DNA from: Pelotomaculum terephthalicicum JT
GTDB taxonomy: Bacteria > Bacillota > Desulfotomaculia > Desulfotomaculales > Pelotomaculaceae
Direction of reading: 5' to 3'
Length of the DNA stretch: 64,000 nt
Assembly (NCBI RefSeq): GCF_022410535.1
Contig: NZ_JAKNBL010000002.1
Span: 186,001-250,000, forward strand
The notes below the pieces were generated by a model. That model made no database searches. It had not been told where the DNA came from and was given only the letters and a program-made list of their open reading frames with translations. Every line of letters starts with the position of its first letter. Positions within the stretch are counted from its first letter, which is position 1. Shown here piece by piece: positions 45,934 through 53,765 of the stretch. The position numbers and the translations under genes were made by a program.

Positions 45934-47415
45934 ATGGGCAAAATACGAGTAAGATTTGCGCCTAGTCCCACAGGCAACCTGCATATCGGGGGAGCCAGAA
46001 CTGCTCTATTTAATTGGCTCTTTGCCCGTCACAACGGCGGCAAGCTGGTGCTGCGCATCGACGACACAGACACTGAACGCTCCACTGAAGCCTCACGCCA
46101 GCAGATTTTGTCCGCCCTCAAGTGGCTGGGGATTGACTGGGATGAGGGACCCGAAGTAGGAGGCCCCTATGCGCCTTATTACCAATCCCAGCGCTTCGAC
46201 CTCTACAAAAAGTACACCGGGCAGTTGCTGGCTGAAGGGAAGGCTTATCGCTGCTACTGTACGCCAGAAGAACTGGATCTGCGGAGAAAAGAAGCGATGG
46301 CGGCGGGGAAGGCCCCGCGTTATGATGGACGCTGCCGAAGTCTGAACTCAGATGAGCGGAGCAGGTTTGAAGCCGAGGGGCGTAAGCCCGTAGTTAGATT
46401 GCAGATTCCCGACAGCGGTGAGACAGTGGTTCACGACTACTTCAGGGGAGATGTCTCCTTTGCTAACGAGTTTCTTGATGACTTTATCATCATAAAATCC
46501 AACGGTGTTCCAACATACAACTTTGCCACGGTTGCGGATGACTTAGAGATGAAAATTACCCATATCTTACGGGCCGAAGAGCATCTTTCCAATACCCCGC
46601 GGCAGGTCCTTGTCTACCAGGCTTTGGATAATCCTCCGCCTGTCTTCGCTCATGTCCCCATGATCCTGGCCCCGGACAGGAGCAAGCTCTCAAAGCGTCA
46701 TGGCGCCACATCGGTGGAAGAGTTCAGGGATCAGGGTTACTTGCCCGAGGCTCTGGTGAACTATCTGGCCCTGCTCGGCTGGTCGCCCGGCAACGATGAG
46801 GAGATTCTGTCGCTGGAGGAGATGGTACGGCAATTCTCACTGGAACACGTAGGGAAGAACGCAGCCATCTACGACTTGAAAAAACTAACTTGGCTTAATG
46901 GACATTACCTGAACGAGGCCGGCCTGGAGCAGGTGACCGAACAGGTAATACCCATACTCAGAGGGCGAAAGTTGATTCCGGAGGAATTCTCCCATGACTT
47001 CTATCTCTATGTTAAAAATGTGGTAGACACTGTGCGCACTAGGGTTAAAACCATTAACGAGGTAGCGGATGCCTCCACCTACTTTTTTGATGATGAATAT
47101 ACTTACGACGAGAAGGGAGTTAAGAAATATTTCAGCAAACCAGGTGTGGCGGAGGTGCTGCGCAAAGCACGGCAGGTCCTGGAGCAATTGGAACCGTTTA
47201 ACTTAAAAACAACTGAGGACGCCTACCGGCAATTAACAGAGGAACTGGAGATAAAAACAGGAGATCTCTTTCACCCGACCAGACTGGCCCTCTCCGGGCG
47301 GACAATGACTCCAGGTCTCTTTGATATTATTGTTACTATGGGGAAAGAGAAGACACTGCAGCGGCTGGACAGGGCTATCGCCTATATTGAGCGATTAGAG
47401 GCTGATGCTGTATAG
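45934..47415 (+). CDS. gltX: Glutamyl-tRNA synthetase
   Basis: Class I aminoacyl-tRNA synthetase, 493 residues. HIGH-type motif is APSPTGNLHIGGA near residue 10 and KMSKS-type motif DRSKLSKRHGA near residue 250; the helical anticodon-binding domain follows. Firmicute GltX is usually non-discriminating, charging both tRNA-Glu and tRNA-Gln before GatCAB amidation. ATG 45934 follows CAGGAGG; the upstream in-frame start at 45889 lies in the promoter region. tRNA-Gln and tRNA-Glu lie immediately downstream. Confidence 0.96.
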   Translation: MGKIRVRFAPSPTGNLHIGGARTALFNWLFARHNGGKLVLRIDDTDTERSTEASRQQILSALKWLGIDWDEGPEVGGPYAPYYQSQRFDLYKKYTGQLLAEGKAYRCYCTPEELDLRRKEAMAAGKAPRYDGRCRSLNSDERSRFEAEGRKPVVRLQIPDSGETVVHDYFRGDVSFANEFLDDFIIIKSNGVPTYNFATVADDLEMKITHILRAEEHLSNTPRQVLVYQALDNPPPVFAHVPMILAPDRSKLSKRHGATSVEEFRDQGYLPEALVNYLALLGWSPGNDEEILSLEEMVRQFSLEHVGKNAAIYDLKKLTWLNGHYLNEAGLEQVTEQVIPILRGRKLIPEEFSHDFYLYVKNVVDTVRTRVKTINEVADASTYFFDDEYTYDEKGVKKYFSKPGVAEVLRKARQVLEQLEPFNLKTTEDAYRQLTEELEIKTGDLFHPTRLALSGRTMTPGLFDIIVTMGKEKTLQRLDRAIAYIERLEADAV

Positions 47416-47435
47416 TTTTGCTGTATGGTTTTTGC

Positions 47436-47464
47436 TTGCGTTACCACTGAACCTGTTATATAAT
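47436..47464 (+). promoter_or_regulatory. Promoter of tRNA-Gln/tRNA-Glu
   Basis: TTGCGT (47436-47441), 17-base spacer, TATAAT (47459-47464), 36 bases before tRNA-Gln. Confidence 0.7.
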
Positions 47465-47500
47465 AAATAAGTACGCTTGATAATGTAACAATAATAATGT

Positions 47501-47574
47501 TGCGGGATGGTGTAGTGGTAGCACAGGTGACTCTGGATCATCTAGCCTAGGTTCGAGCCCTGGTCCCGCAGCCA
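47501..47574 (+). tRNA. tRNA-Gln (anticodon CTG)
   Basis: Acceptor TGCGGGA/TCCCGCA, anticodon stem GGTGA/TCATC around CT-CTG-GA, T-arm with TTCGAGC, discriminator G and encoded CCA. Only one base separates it from tRNA-Glu. Confidence 0.95.
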
Positions 47575-47575
47575 T

Positions 47576-47650
47576 GGCCCTATCGTCTAGTGGTGAGGAC
47601 ATCACCCTCTCAAGGTGGAGACATGGGTTCGAATCCCGTTAGGGCTACCA
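47576..47650 (+). tRNA. tRNA-Glu (anticodon CTC)
   Basis: Acceptor GGCCCTA/TAGGGCT with a G-T first pair, anticodon stem TCACC/GGTGG around CT-CTC-AA, T-arm TTCGAAT, discriminator A and encoded CCA. Confidence 0.95.
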
Positions 47651-47737
47651 TGAATATTAATATAGTTGTCGGGCATCCGTGCCTAACAAGTGCCCAACAA
47701 AACTTTAAAATAGTCTAATGAAATATTTCTAATCAAG

Positions 47738-47768
47738 ACCCATCTAAATCACAACTTAGATGGGTTTC
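47738..47768 (+). terminator. Terminator downstream of the tRNA-Gln/Glu pair
   Basis: Perfect 10-bp stem ACCCATCTAA/TTAGATGGGT with an 8-base loop, short T tail. The 87 bases before it show no gene. Confidence 0.7.
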
Positions 47769-47911
47769 CTGGGTATTACCATAATAGAGGAGTGCCAGAA
47801 TAGCAACGCTGACGTATAACTTATGCCGCAGTCCGAATTTTGGTACTTACCAGTGATTAACACATTAATGAACTCCTGCATATTATATAAAAAACAATAG
47901 GAGTGATATAA

Positions 47912-48034
47912 ATGGCATTTGGTGCAGGTGGTGCAGGTTGTGGCACTGGTTGCGGAACAGGTTTCGGTAACCCAGCGTTCATCATCTTCTTGATTCTGGT
48001 GCTGCTCGTCTGTGGCTGTGGCTTCTTTATTTAA
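47912..48034 (+). CDS. YjcZ-like tiny membrane protein, Cys-rich
   Basis: 40 residues: a Gly/Ala/Cys-rich head (MAFGAGGAGCGTGCGTGFG) and one hydrophobic helix (FIIFLILVLLVC) ending CGCGFFI. The plan fits the YjcZ/YhcZ-type tiny membrane proteins found in spore formers. AGGAG (47899-47903) precedes the ATG by eight bases, and a terminator follows. Four Cys (10, 14, 34, 36) are more than usual and could bind metal or cross-link. Confidence 0.75.
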   Translation: MAFGAGGAGCGTGCGTGFGNPAFIIFLILVLLVCGCGFFI

Positions 48035-48070
48035 AACTGAAAAACTTCCTAAATCTAAGATGCGTTTTAT

Positions 48071-48105
48071 AGCCACTGGCTCTATTTGCCGGTGGTTATA
48101 TTTTT
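48071..48105 (+). terminator. Terminator after the YjcZ-like gene
   Basis: A 10-bp stem with two G-T pairs (48071-48080 with 48088-48097), loop of seven, then a T-rich tail. Confidence 0.75.
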
Positions 48106-48152
48106 AGAACCTCAGCATCGAACGCTTTGGTCCTCTTAAAAATGTTAATTAA

Positions 48153-48187
48153 GAAAGCCGTGGTATTATATATATATCACGGCTTTC
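48153..48187 (-). terminator. Terminator of the minus-strand 48-residue gene
   Basis: Perfect 10-bp stem GAAAGCCGTG/CACGGCTTTC around an A/T alternating loop, followed on the minus strand by a T-rich stretch. It lies 25 bases past the stop at 48212. Confidence 0.7.
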
Positions 48188-48211
48188 CAGAAGAGACAAT
48201 TCCGCAGTTCC

Positions 48212-48358
48212 TTATTTATTACCTTTTACTTCCAAAGCTGTTTGAAGGCTTTCTCTTAACCTGTCAATATCGACTTCACCGCAAATTATGAGAACAATAC
48301 TATCCTCAATTTCAATACAGCAATTGCATTCTTTTTCCTTTTCATATTCGCATTCCAT
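48212..48358 (-). CDS. 48-residue acidic Cys-rich protein of unknown function
   Basis: A short gene with a strong AAGGAGGG site eight bases before ATG 48358 and its own terminator. The protein begins MECEYEKEKECNCC, continues IEIEDSIVLIICGEVDID and ends with an amphipathic helix (RLRESLQTALEVKG). Five Cys (3, 11, 13, 14, 26) suggest metal binding or disulfide use. Family not recognised; the beta-then-helix plan could be a small metallo-regulatory protein. Confidence 0.65.
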   Translation of the reverse strand: MECEYEKEKECNCCIEIEDSIVLIICGEVDIDRLRESLQTALEVKGNK

Positions 48359-48803
48359 TTAAATTCCCTCCTTTTTGAAATAATTTTCTTTTCACCCTGA
48401 TTTAAAATATATTATGCTACATGAGTAATAATGTTTAACTTTTTATGGAAAATATTTTATGCCGCGAGGTGACATCCGGAGTGATTTTTAGAGGAGGAGG
48501 CAGGCAGGCGCGAACTCTTTGGCCCGGCCTGTGTCGGAAGACATGCGCGGCCACGGTTGCATTGTTCTCTATCTTTTGCTATTAATATAATGGATGGGTT
48601 AATGTGGAGTATGCTTCCGGCGGGCTTGGGTTTTACAGGTTCTTTTGCACACGTTTTAGCAATAGGCGCTTGTGGTTGCTTCTTTGGCGCGGTTGCCGGA
48701 GTGGTTATTCACATCGGATGGAAATGCTTATGAGCTCTGTTATTTGCATGGTGATCTGACCCATGATGCTGCAAGTAAATCCTTACCGGCGGTGGTGAAG
48801 AAA
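48359..48803. other. Gap with a possible promoter and a 47-residue frame
   Basis: 445 bases with no secure gene. On the plus strand a TTGTTC (48562-48567), 18-base spacer and TATAAT (48586-48591) form a plausible promoter. Frame 48590-48733 could encode a 47-residue hydrophobic Gly/Ala/Cys protein (second ATG 48602), but lacks a clear ribosome-binding site. The frame of the next gene is also open from 48672. Confidence 0.4.
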
Positions 48804-49166
48804 ATGAATGTTTCCAATAAAGCGAACAAATTTGCCGGGGTTTCAAGAGTGCTTGCCATTAGTTTTGTTTTATTTCTATCACTTTTTGCATTAGATGCGT
48901 TTTCAGGTGAAGCTCCATTTACTGAAAAATTAATAGGTTTCTTAATACACCTGATACCATCATTTATTTTCGTGATTCCTCTGATAATCTTTTGGAAAAG
49001 TCCAAGATTTTGCGGTCTGGCATATATTATTCTCAGCATATTATTTGTATTCTATTTTAGAACCTATAGGGATTTTGAATATTTTCTAATACTTTCGTTA
49101 CCGCAATTTGTTGTGGGTGCATTATTTATTATTGCACATGTTTTTCAAAGGAGTAAATCAACTTAG
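48804..49166 (+). CDS. Small integral membrane protein of unknown function
   Basis: 120 residues with four predicted transmembrane helices (VLAISFVLFLSLFAL, LIHLIPSFIFVIPLIIFW, GLAYIILSILFVFYF, FLILSLPQFVVGALFIIA). The plan resembles the DUF7670-type four-helix proteins of Firmicutes, but the family is not certain. ATG 48804 has only a weak GGTG upstream. The frame is open to 48672, and those 44 extra residues (with DGNAYELCYLHGDLTHDAA) might belong to the protein. Convergent with the radical SAM gene. Confidence 0.6.
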   Translation: MNVSNKANKFAGVSRVLAISFVLFLSLFALDAFSGEAPFTEKLIGFLIHLIPSFIFVIPLIIFWKSPRFCGLAYIILSILFVFYFRTYRDFEYFLILSLPQFVVGALFIIAHVFQRSKST

Positions 49167-49203
49167 GCTGACCAGCCCAAAAAGGGATAATAAGATTTAT
49201 TCG

Positions 49204-50337
49204 TTAGATTACCTGATTTTTCAGGTAAGACAAGGTTGCCTGGTATTTGCCCTCTTTTTCCAGCCTGTCAAGCGCGGCGGCAACCCTGGCATATTGTGAC
49301 GGATCACGCATGTCGTCCAGCACCCGGTAAACCCCCCAGCGTTTACCAAGGATGAAGTTTTGTTTTTCCCTTTCCGGCAAGGCGAGAAAACGGTCTATTG
49401 TTGCCAGCATGGCAGGCTTATCTGCCGGCAGCTTGCCTTGAACCTCTTCCAGCAAATTCATTGAGTGGTCGCTGACCAGATTGCTTTGAATACCGTCGAG
49501 ATGTTCAATGAACAGCTTTTCGCCGGTAAGCACTTCTGCCTCGGTTTCTTCCTCGAACTCACCGTTTTGCACTTTTTGGCTCAGCGGTGTGCCTTCCGCT
49601 ACTGTCAGGCTGCGCAAACGGATGAAATCGGGGTTGATCATGTTCAGCACTCTGGCCGTTTCAAGCGCGTGTTCCCTGGCCCACTGTTTGCCTCCCATGC
49701 CTAAAATAACATACTCTGAAAGAGATATGCCTGATTGCTTTACCCGCCTGCCGGCCTCAATATGCTGCTGCGCGGTGGCGCCTTTGTTGATTAGTTTAAG
49801 CACCTCGTCCGACCCTGACTCCATACCCACGTGGATGCGTGATAAGCCTGCTTGTTTCAGCGCCGTCAGTTCCTCCACGCTCTTGCGCGCCAGTGTGCTC
49901 GACCGGGCGTAAGTTGTGACACGTTCAATTGAAGGCAGGCGTTCTTTCAGGTATTTTAGAATTTCCACCACGTCGGCAGTTTTCATGACCAGTGAATTGG
50001 CGTCCTGCAAAAACACCGTCTTGCCGCCGTTATGCAGCCAGGAAGCGACGTGGAACAATTGATAATCCCCGGAATTATATAACTTTATCAGCATATCAAG
50101 GTTCAGCAAGCCGCCGAACCCGCTTTTCCGGGATATCTCCCGCACCGACCGGCACAATTTAACTACCGTGTCAATGTCATTCTTAATTTCTTCCACGCTG
50201 CGCCGCGAAAAAGTCTCTCCCTTGTATGACCTGCAGAAAGCGCACTTGTTCCATGGGCAGTTGCGGGTAAGCCTGAGCAAAAGGCTGGCTGCTTCACTGG
50301 GAGGCCTGATCGGGCCTTGTTCAAAAGATAAAGCCAT
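49204..50337 (-). CDS. Radical SAM protein (CX4CX2C)
   Basis: 377 residues. The cluster motif near residue 28 reads NCPWNKCAFCRSY, spacing C-x4-C-x2-C rather than C-x3-C-x2-C; this spacing recurs in an uncharacterised radical SAM family of anaerobes. GMESGSDEVLKLINKGAT is the later strand-five/six motif of the Elp3-like barrel. The tail (about 290-377) is helical without further Cys clusters. Substrate unknown. AAAAGGTGA precedes the ATG. It diverges from the DRTGG operon with 162 bases between. Confidence 0.82.
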   Translation of the reverse strand: MALSFEQGPIRPPSEAASLLLRLTRNCPWNKCAFCRSYKGETFSRRSVEEIKNDIDTVVKLCRSVREISRKSGFGGLLNLDMLIKLYNSGDYQLFHVASWLHNGGKTVFLQDANSLVMKTADVVEILKYLKERLPSIERVTTYARSSTLARKSVEELTALKQAGLSRIHVGMESGSDEVLKLINKGATAQQHIEAGRRVKQSGISLSEYVILGMGGKQWAREHALETARVLNMINPDFIRLRSLTVAEGTPLSQKVQNGEFEEETEAEVLTGEKLFIEHLDGIQSNLVSDHSMNLLEEVQGKLPADKPAMLATIDRFLALPEREKQNFILGKRWGVYRVLDDMRDPSQYARVAAALDRLEKEGKYQATLSYLKNQVI

Positions 50338-50499
50338 ATTTCATTCACCTTTTATTTACGAATTATCCGGTAACCAATATATAAACATTATAACTGTTTT
50401 TTTCATGAAAAAACAGTTACCCATACCTCAGTTTCTTCGCTTAAAAGAGAAGAAATATGATACTATAATAGAGGACCAGAAAATTAAAGAAGGTGGTTT

Positions 50500-50853
50500 G
50501 TGTTGACGCTTTCGGAAATAAAGAAAGTGTTGGAAGCAACTTGTTTTACCCGTCACTGCCTGGAGGATAAAGAAGTTGACACGGCATGCGGCGCTGATTT
50601 GTTGAGCGACGTCCTGGCTCATAGAAAGGAGAAGACCGTTCTTCTTACAGGGTTGATTAACCCCCAGGTAATTCGCACAGCGGAAATAATTGATTTGATT
50701 GGCGTGATATTTGTCCGTGGCAAAGTGCCTTCCCAGGAAATAATTGATTTGGCCGAGGCGAAGGATATTCCCATTCTATGCACCGCATACCCGATGTATG
50801 AATCTTGCGGTCTTCTCTACAAAGCTGGTTTAGGAGTGATTTCCAATGTATGA
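50500..50853 (+). CDS. DRTGG-domain protein 1
   Basis: 117-residue single DRTGG domain, the fold also found at the N-terminus of HPr kinase-related proteins. The core ACGADLLSDVLAHRKEKTVLLTGLINPQVIRTAEIIDL is typical. Conserved Cys at about 15, 20, 30, 94 and 102 are notable. GTG 50500 with GAAGGTGG upstream. The 3' end overlaps the CBS-ATPase gene by 8 bases. Function unknown; domain context suggests a ligand- or redox-sensing partner of the adjacent kinase-like protein. Confidence 0.83.
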   Translation: MLTLSEIKKVLEATCFTRHCLEDKEVDTACGADLLSDVLAHRKEKTVLLTGLINPQVIRTAEIIDLIGVIFVRGKVPSQEIIDLAEAKDIPILCTAYPMYESCGLLYKAGLGVISNV

Positions 50854-51706
50854 CAAGCAGCCCTTGCCCAGAGTACAGGATGTTATGACAAGGGATGTTA
50901 TCTCTATTGCCCCCGATTTAACTGTACGGCAGGCCAAAGACCTGATGCGCGATAAAGGCATTTCCGGCATGCCGGTTGTTGACCGGGAAAATGCTCTTTT
51001 AGGTGTTATCAGTGTGGCCGATATCATTCAGGCTATGGAAAATAATAACTTAAACGCTTTTGTCTCGGAAGTCATGACGGTGAACCCAATATTTTTACAC
51101 GAGCAGGATACGGTCGGGTATGCTCTGCAAGCATGCCGCCGGTATAAATATGGGAGATTCCCCGTTATTGATGAGCAAGCAAAGGTTGTGGGGGTTTTAA
51201 CAGTCGGTGATATTGTAACCCGGTTGGCTCAGTTGTTAAGAATTGATCAGGTGGATGAACCTGACGAAATAAAAGAGCCCAAGGATTTTACGACGCGAAT
51301 ATATGAATGCTCGATCCAAAGTATGAATTTTGACCTGGCAGGTCTAGCGGCCAGTAACATCAAAAAAATGCTTACCGGATTAGGGTTGAAAGGTACAACT
51401 GTCCGGCGCGCCGCAATCGCGGCTTATGATGCTGAAATGAATGTGGTGATTCATGCCTATGAAGGAAAGCTGTCAGCCAAGGTAACACCCCACGATATAA
51501 CCATTACTGTAGAAGACAGCGGTCCAGGTATTAAAGACGTTTCTTTGGCCATGCAGCCAGGTTATTCCACCGCTTCTGACCGGATTAGAGAAATGGGTTT
51601 CGGAGCGGGTATGGGACTGCCCAACATAAAAAAATCAGCAGACGAATTTACTATAGAATCTACTCCCAAAGGGACTACATTAGTAATAAAAATTTTCATT
51701 GACTGA
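50846..51706 (+). CDS. CBS-pair plus RsbW/SpoIIAB-type ATPase fusion
   Basis: 286 residues. Two CBS domains (about 8-135, QDVMTRDVISIAP and VSEVMTVNPIFLHE starts) would bind adenine nucleotides. A GHKL ATPase domain of the anti-sigma/serine-kinase type (about 155-285) has an N box (AAYDAEMNVVIHA), G1 (EDSGPGI) and G2 (GFGAGMGLP). This predicts an energy-charge-controlled protein kinase or anti-sigma/anti-anti-sigma switch. No STAS antagonist or sigma gene is adjacent. It lies in a four-gene operon, overlapping DRTGG 1 by 8 bases and 8 bases before DRTGG 2. Confidence 0.85.
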   Translation: MYDKQPLPRVQDVMTRDVISIAPDLTVRQAKDLMRDKGISGMPVVDRENALLGVISVADIIQAMENNNLNAFVSEVMTVNPIFLHEQDTVGYALQACRRYKYGRFPVIDEQAKVVGVLTVGDIVTRLAQLLRIDQVDEPDEIKEPKDFTTRIYECSIQSMNFDLAGLAASNIKKMLTGLGLKGTTVRRAAIAAYDAEMNVVIHAYEGKLSAKVTPHDITITVEDSGPGIKDVSLAMQPGYSTASDRIREMGFGAGMGLPNIKKSADEFTIESTPKGTTLVIKIFID

Positions 51707-51714
51707 GGTGTTTT

Positions 51715-52056
51715 ATGAAGCTGGTGAATTTATTAAAGGAATTGGACGCCGCCCTGTTGACACCGGATGGGATTGATCCGTCCCTGGAAGCAACCGGCTG
51801 CTACTGTGGAGACTTATTAAGCAATGTCATAGCTCGCGCTAAAACAGGCGATATCTGGCTAACCATCCAAACCCACCAAAATATCATCGCCGTCGCAGTG
51901 CTTGTAAATATACATTGCATTATATTGGTTGAAGGTAATTTACCTCAGGATGATACCTTGCTCAAAGCGAAAAAAGAAGGGATAGTAATTTTGAGTACTC
52001 AAGAAACGGCCTATCAAGTGGCCGGACGTTTATACACACTGGGCTTGGGCAGGTGA
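51715..52056 (+). CDS. DRTGG-domain protein 2
   Basis: 113 residues, paralogue of the protein at 50500: CYCGDLLSNVIARAKTGDIWLTIQTHQNIIAVAVLVNI, then EGNLPQDDTLLKAKKEGIVIL. It lacks most of the Cys of copy 1 except the CYC pair near residue 28. Start ATG with TGAGGTG upstream. Only four bases separate its stop from the PHP gene. Function unknown; duplication around the ATPase suggests two sensory inputs. Confidence 0.82.
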   Translation: MKLVNLLKELDAALLTPDGIDPSLEATGCYCGDLLSNVIARAKTGDIWLTIQTHQNIIAVAVLVNIHCIILVEGNLPQDDTLLKAKKEGIVILSTQETAYQVAGRLYTLGLGR

Positions 52057-52060
52057 AGAT

Positions 52061-52804
52061 ATGCGGGAGTGGGTGATAGACCTGCATGTTCATACCATCC
52101 TGTCACCCTGCGCGAGTGACGAAATGGTGCCTCCCCGTGTTCTGCACAGGATCAAACAGCTTGGTATTGATGTGATAGCGATAACCGACCATAACTCGGC
52201 GGAAAATGTCGCTGCCTTTATGGCAAAAGGCAGAGAGATGGGAATAGGGGTTCTGCCTGGTATGGAAGTGCAAACCAGGGAAGACATCCATATGGTTTGT
52301 CTTTTTGACACTTTGGAGCAGGTGCTTGCCTGGCAAAATATAGTTTACGGTCACTTGCCTGACCGGAAAAACAAGAAAGATAGTTTCGGGGAGCAATGGG
52401 TTGTCGATTCCGAAGGAAATAAAGTTAGTGAAGTGGAAAGGCTGCTTCTGATGGGGACAGACCTTACCTTGGAGGAAGTTGTCAATGGCGTTCATCATTT
52501 GGGAGGGCTTTGCATAGCGGCCCATATTGACCGGAAAGCTTTCAGCTTATGGGGAAACCTGGGCTTTATCCCGGAGGATCTGCCGATAGACGGTGTGGAA
52601 TTGACCCCCCATCTGCCGCGCAACCAGACGCAACTTAACCAACTAATAAAAAGGGGCTTTTATTATCTCATCTCATCAGATGCTCACTGGTTGGACGGCT
52701 TATTTCCTCCCCAGTGCTTTGCAGCTATGGATTCATGCAACACCAAAGCATTACGATCGGCCTTATTGAAGAAAGACGGCTGTTATATCCGCACCATCCG
52801 CTAG
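52061..52804 (+). CDS. PHP-domain metal-dependent phosphoesterase
   Basis: 247 residues of the PHP (polymerase and histidinol phosphatase) fold. Metal residues are visible: DLHVHTILSPCASDEM, AITDHNSAEN, GMEVQT, the His of IAAHIDRKAF and SSDAHWLDG. Probably hydrolyses a phosphomonoester or small nucleotide; the natural substrate is unknown. Last gene of the DRTGG/CBS-ATPase/DRTGG/PHP operon. Relatives are often found beside [FeFe]-hydrogenase genes, which are absent here. Confidence 0.88.
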   Translation: MREWVIDLHVHTILSPCASDEMVPPRVLHRIKQLGIDVIAITDHNSAENVAAFMAKGREMGIGVLPGMEVQTREDIHMVCLFDTLEQVLAWQNIVYGHLPDRKNKKDSFGEQWVVDSEGNKVSEVERLLLMGTDLTLEEVVNGVHHLGGLCIAAHIDRKAFSLWGNLGFIPEDLPIDGVELTPHLPRNQTQLNQLIKRGFYYLISSDAHWLDGLFPPQCFAAMDSCNTKALRSALLKKDGCYIRTIR

Positions 52805-52818
52805 GGTTACAATGAAGA

Positions 52819-52840
52819 GAGAGGAGTGTGCACTCCTCTC
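52819..52840. terminator. Perfect hairpin between convergent genes
   Basis: GAGAGGAGTG/CACTCCTCTC with a two-base loop. No T run on the plus strand, a weak T-rich tail on the minus strand; probably a bidirectional terminator. Confidence 0.55.
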
Positions 52841-52851
52841 CAAAACTCTCA

Positions 52852-53016
52852 TTATTCCGGCGGGTGTTCGATCATGTCTATGGCGCCAAGGAGAATATGC
52901 GCCAGGCCAAATCCGGCTACTCCCCATCCGAACACGGGATTTGCTTTGCGCAACGCAAGTCCTGCAGTGGTAACGGCGGTACCAAGGACAGTCGGAATCA
53001 ATCCTTCGCGTGGCAA
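52852..53016 (-). CDS. 54-residue small membrane protein of unknown function
   Basis: TTG 53016 follows AAAGGGGGA at six bases. The protein (MPREGLIPTVLGTAVTTAGL to DMIEHPPE) has two hydrophobic Gly/Ala-rich segments joined by RKANPVFGWG, so a two-helix hairpin membrane protein is likely. Family not recognised. It lies between the PHP gene and rubrerythrin, convergent with the former. Confidence 0.65.
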   Translation of the reverse strand: MPREGLIPTVLGTAVTTAGLALRKANPVFGWGVAGFGLAHILLGAIDMIEHPPE

Positions 53017-53179
53017 TAGAATTCCCCCTTTTCTGAGAGTTAATAATATTTTTGGGGAAATGGCCGCATTATATGTCTGTAAATATATGTTTTGTTTTTT
53101 GTAAGGGTTGTTTAAGAGGATTTTTAAATTCAAGATTGAACATAATAATTTATGTTTTCCTATAAAGGAGGGTTTAACC

Positions 53180-53713
53180 ATGGAACTAAAAGGCAGTAGA
53201 ACAGAAGCTAATCTGATGGCCGCATTTGCCGGCGAATCGCAAGCCCGCAACAAGTACTCGTATTTTGCGAGTGCCGCTAAAAAAGAGGGTTACGAACAAA
53301 TATCGGCTATCTTCTTAGAGACCGCGGATAATGAGAAAGAGCATGCGAAAAGAATATTAAAGTTCCTCAATGGCATCGGCAATACAGAAAAGAATCTTCA
53401 AGCGGCGGCTGAAGGGGAGAATTACGAATGGACCTCGATGTATAAAGAATTTGAAGCCGTTGCCAGGGAAGAGGGCTTTACTGAAATCGCAAATTTCTTT
53501 GGTTCTGTGGCGACAGTTGAAAAGGAGCATGAGAAGCGTTACCTGGCTCTGCTGGAAAATCTCAGGAATGGAAAAGTGTTCCGTAAAGATCAGGAAGTGG
53601 CCTGGAAGTGCCGGAACTGTGGACATGTTTTCACCGGCAAGGAGCCTCCGGAGATTTGTCCCACTTGCGCCCATCCACGCGCTTATTTCGAGGTCAGGTG
53701 CGAAGGCTATTAG
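53180..53713 (+). CDS. Rubrerythrin
   Basis: 177-residue diiron peroxidase protecting anaerobes against peroxide. The ferritin-like domain (about 1-138) has the carboxylate motifs [30 protein letters not shown] and EKEHEKRY. The C-terminal rubredoxin domain has CRNCGHVF and [14 protein letters not shown] 53180 follows AAAGGAGGG; earlier in-frame starts are not supported. Followed by a bidirectional terminator. No perR-type site was recognised upstream. Confidence 0.95.
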   Translation: MELKGSRTEANLMAAFAGESQARNKYSYFASAAKKEGYEQISAIFLETADNEKEHAKRILKFLNGIGNTEKNLQAAAEGENYEWTSMYKEFEAVAREEGFTEIANFFGSVATVEKEHEKRYLALLENLRNGKVFRKDQEVAWKCRNCGHVFTGKEPPEICPTCAHPRAYFEVRCEGY

Positions 53714-53734
53714 AGATTTGTTTGAGAATAATTG

Positions 53735-53765
53735 TCCCGCCGGTCGTTTCCGGCGGGATGTTTTA
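53735..53765. terminator. Bidirectional terminator after rubrerythrin
   Basis: Perfect 9-bp stem TCCCGCCGG/CCGGCGGGA with a 6-base loop and a T-rich tail on the plus strand. It lies just beyond the convergent aldolase stop. Confidence 0.85.

Noticed and set aside
48590-48733. 47-residue hydrophobic frame
   Set aside because: Promoter-like sequence overlaps its start and no ribosome-binding site is seen; kept only as a note in the gap entry.
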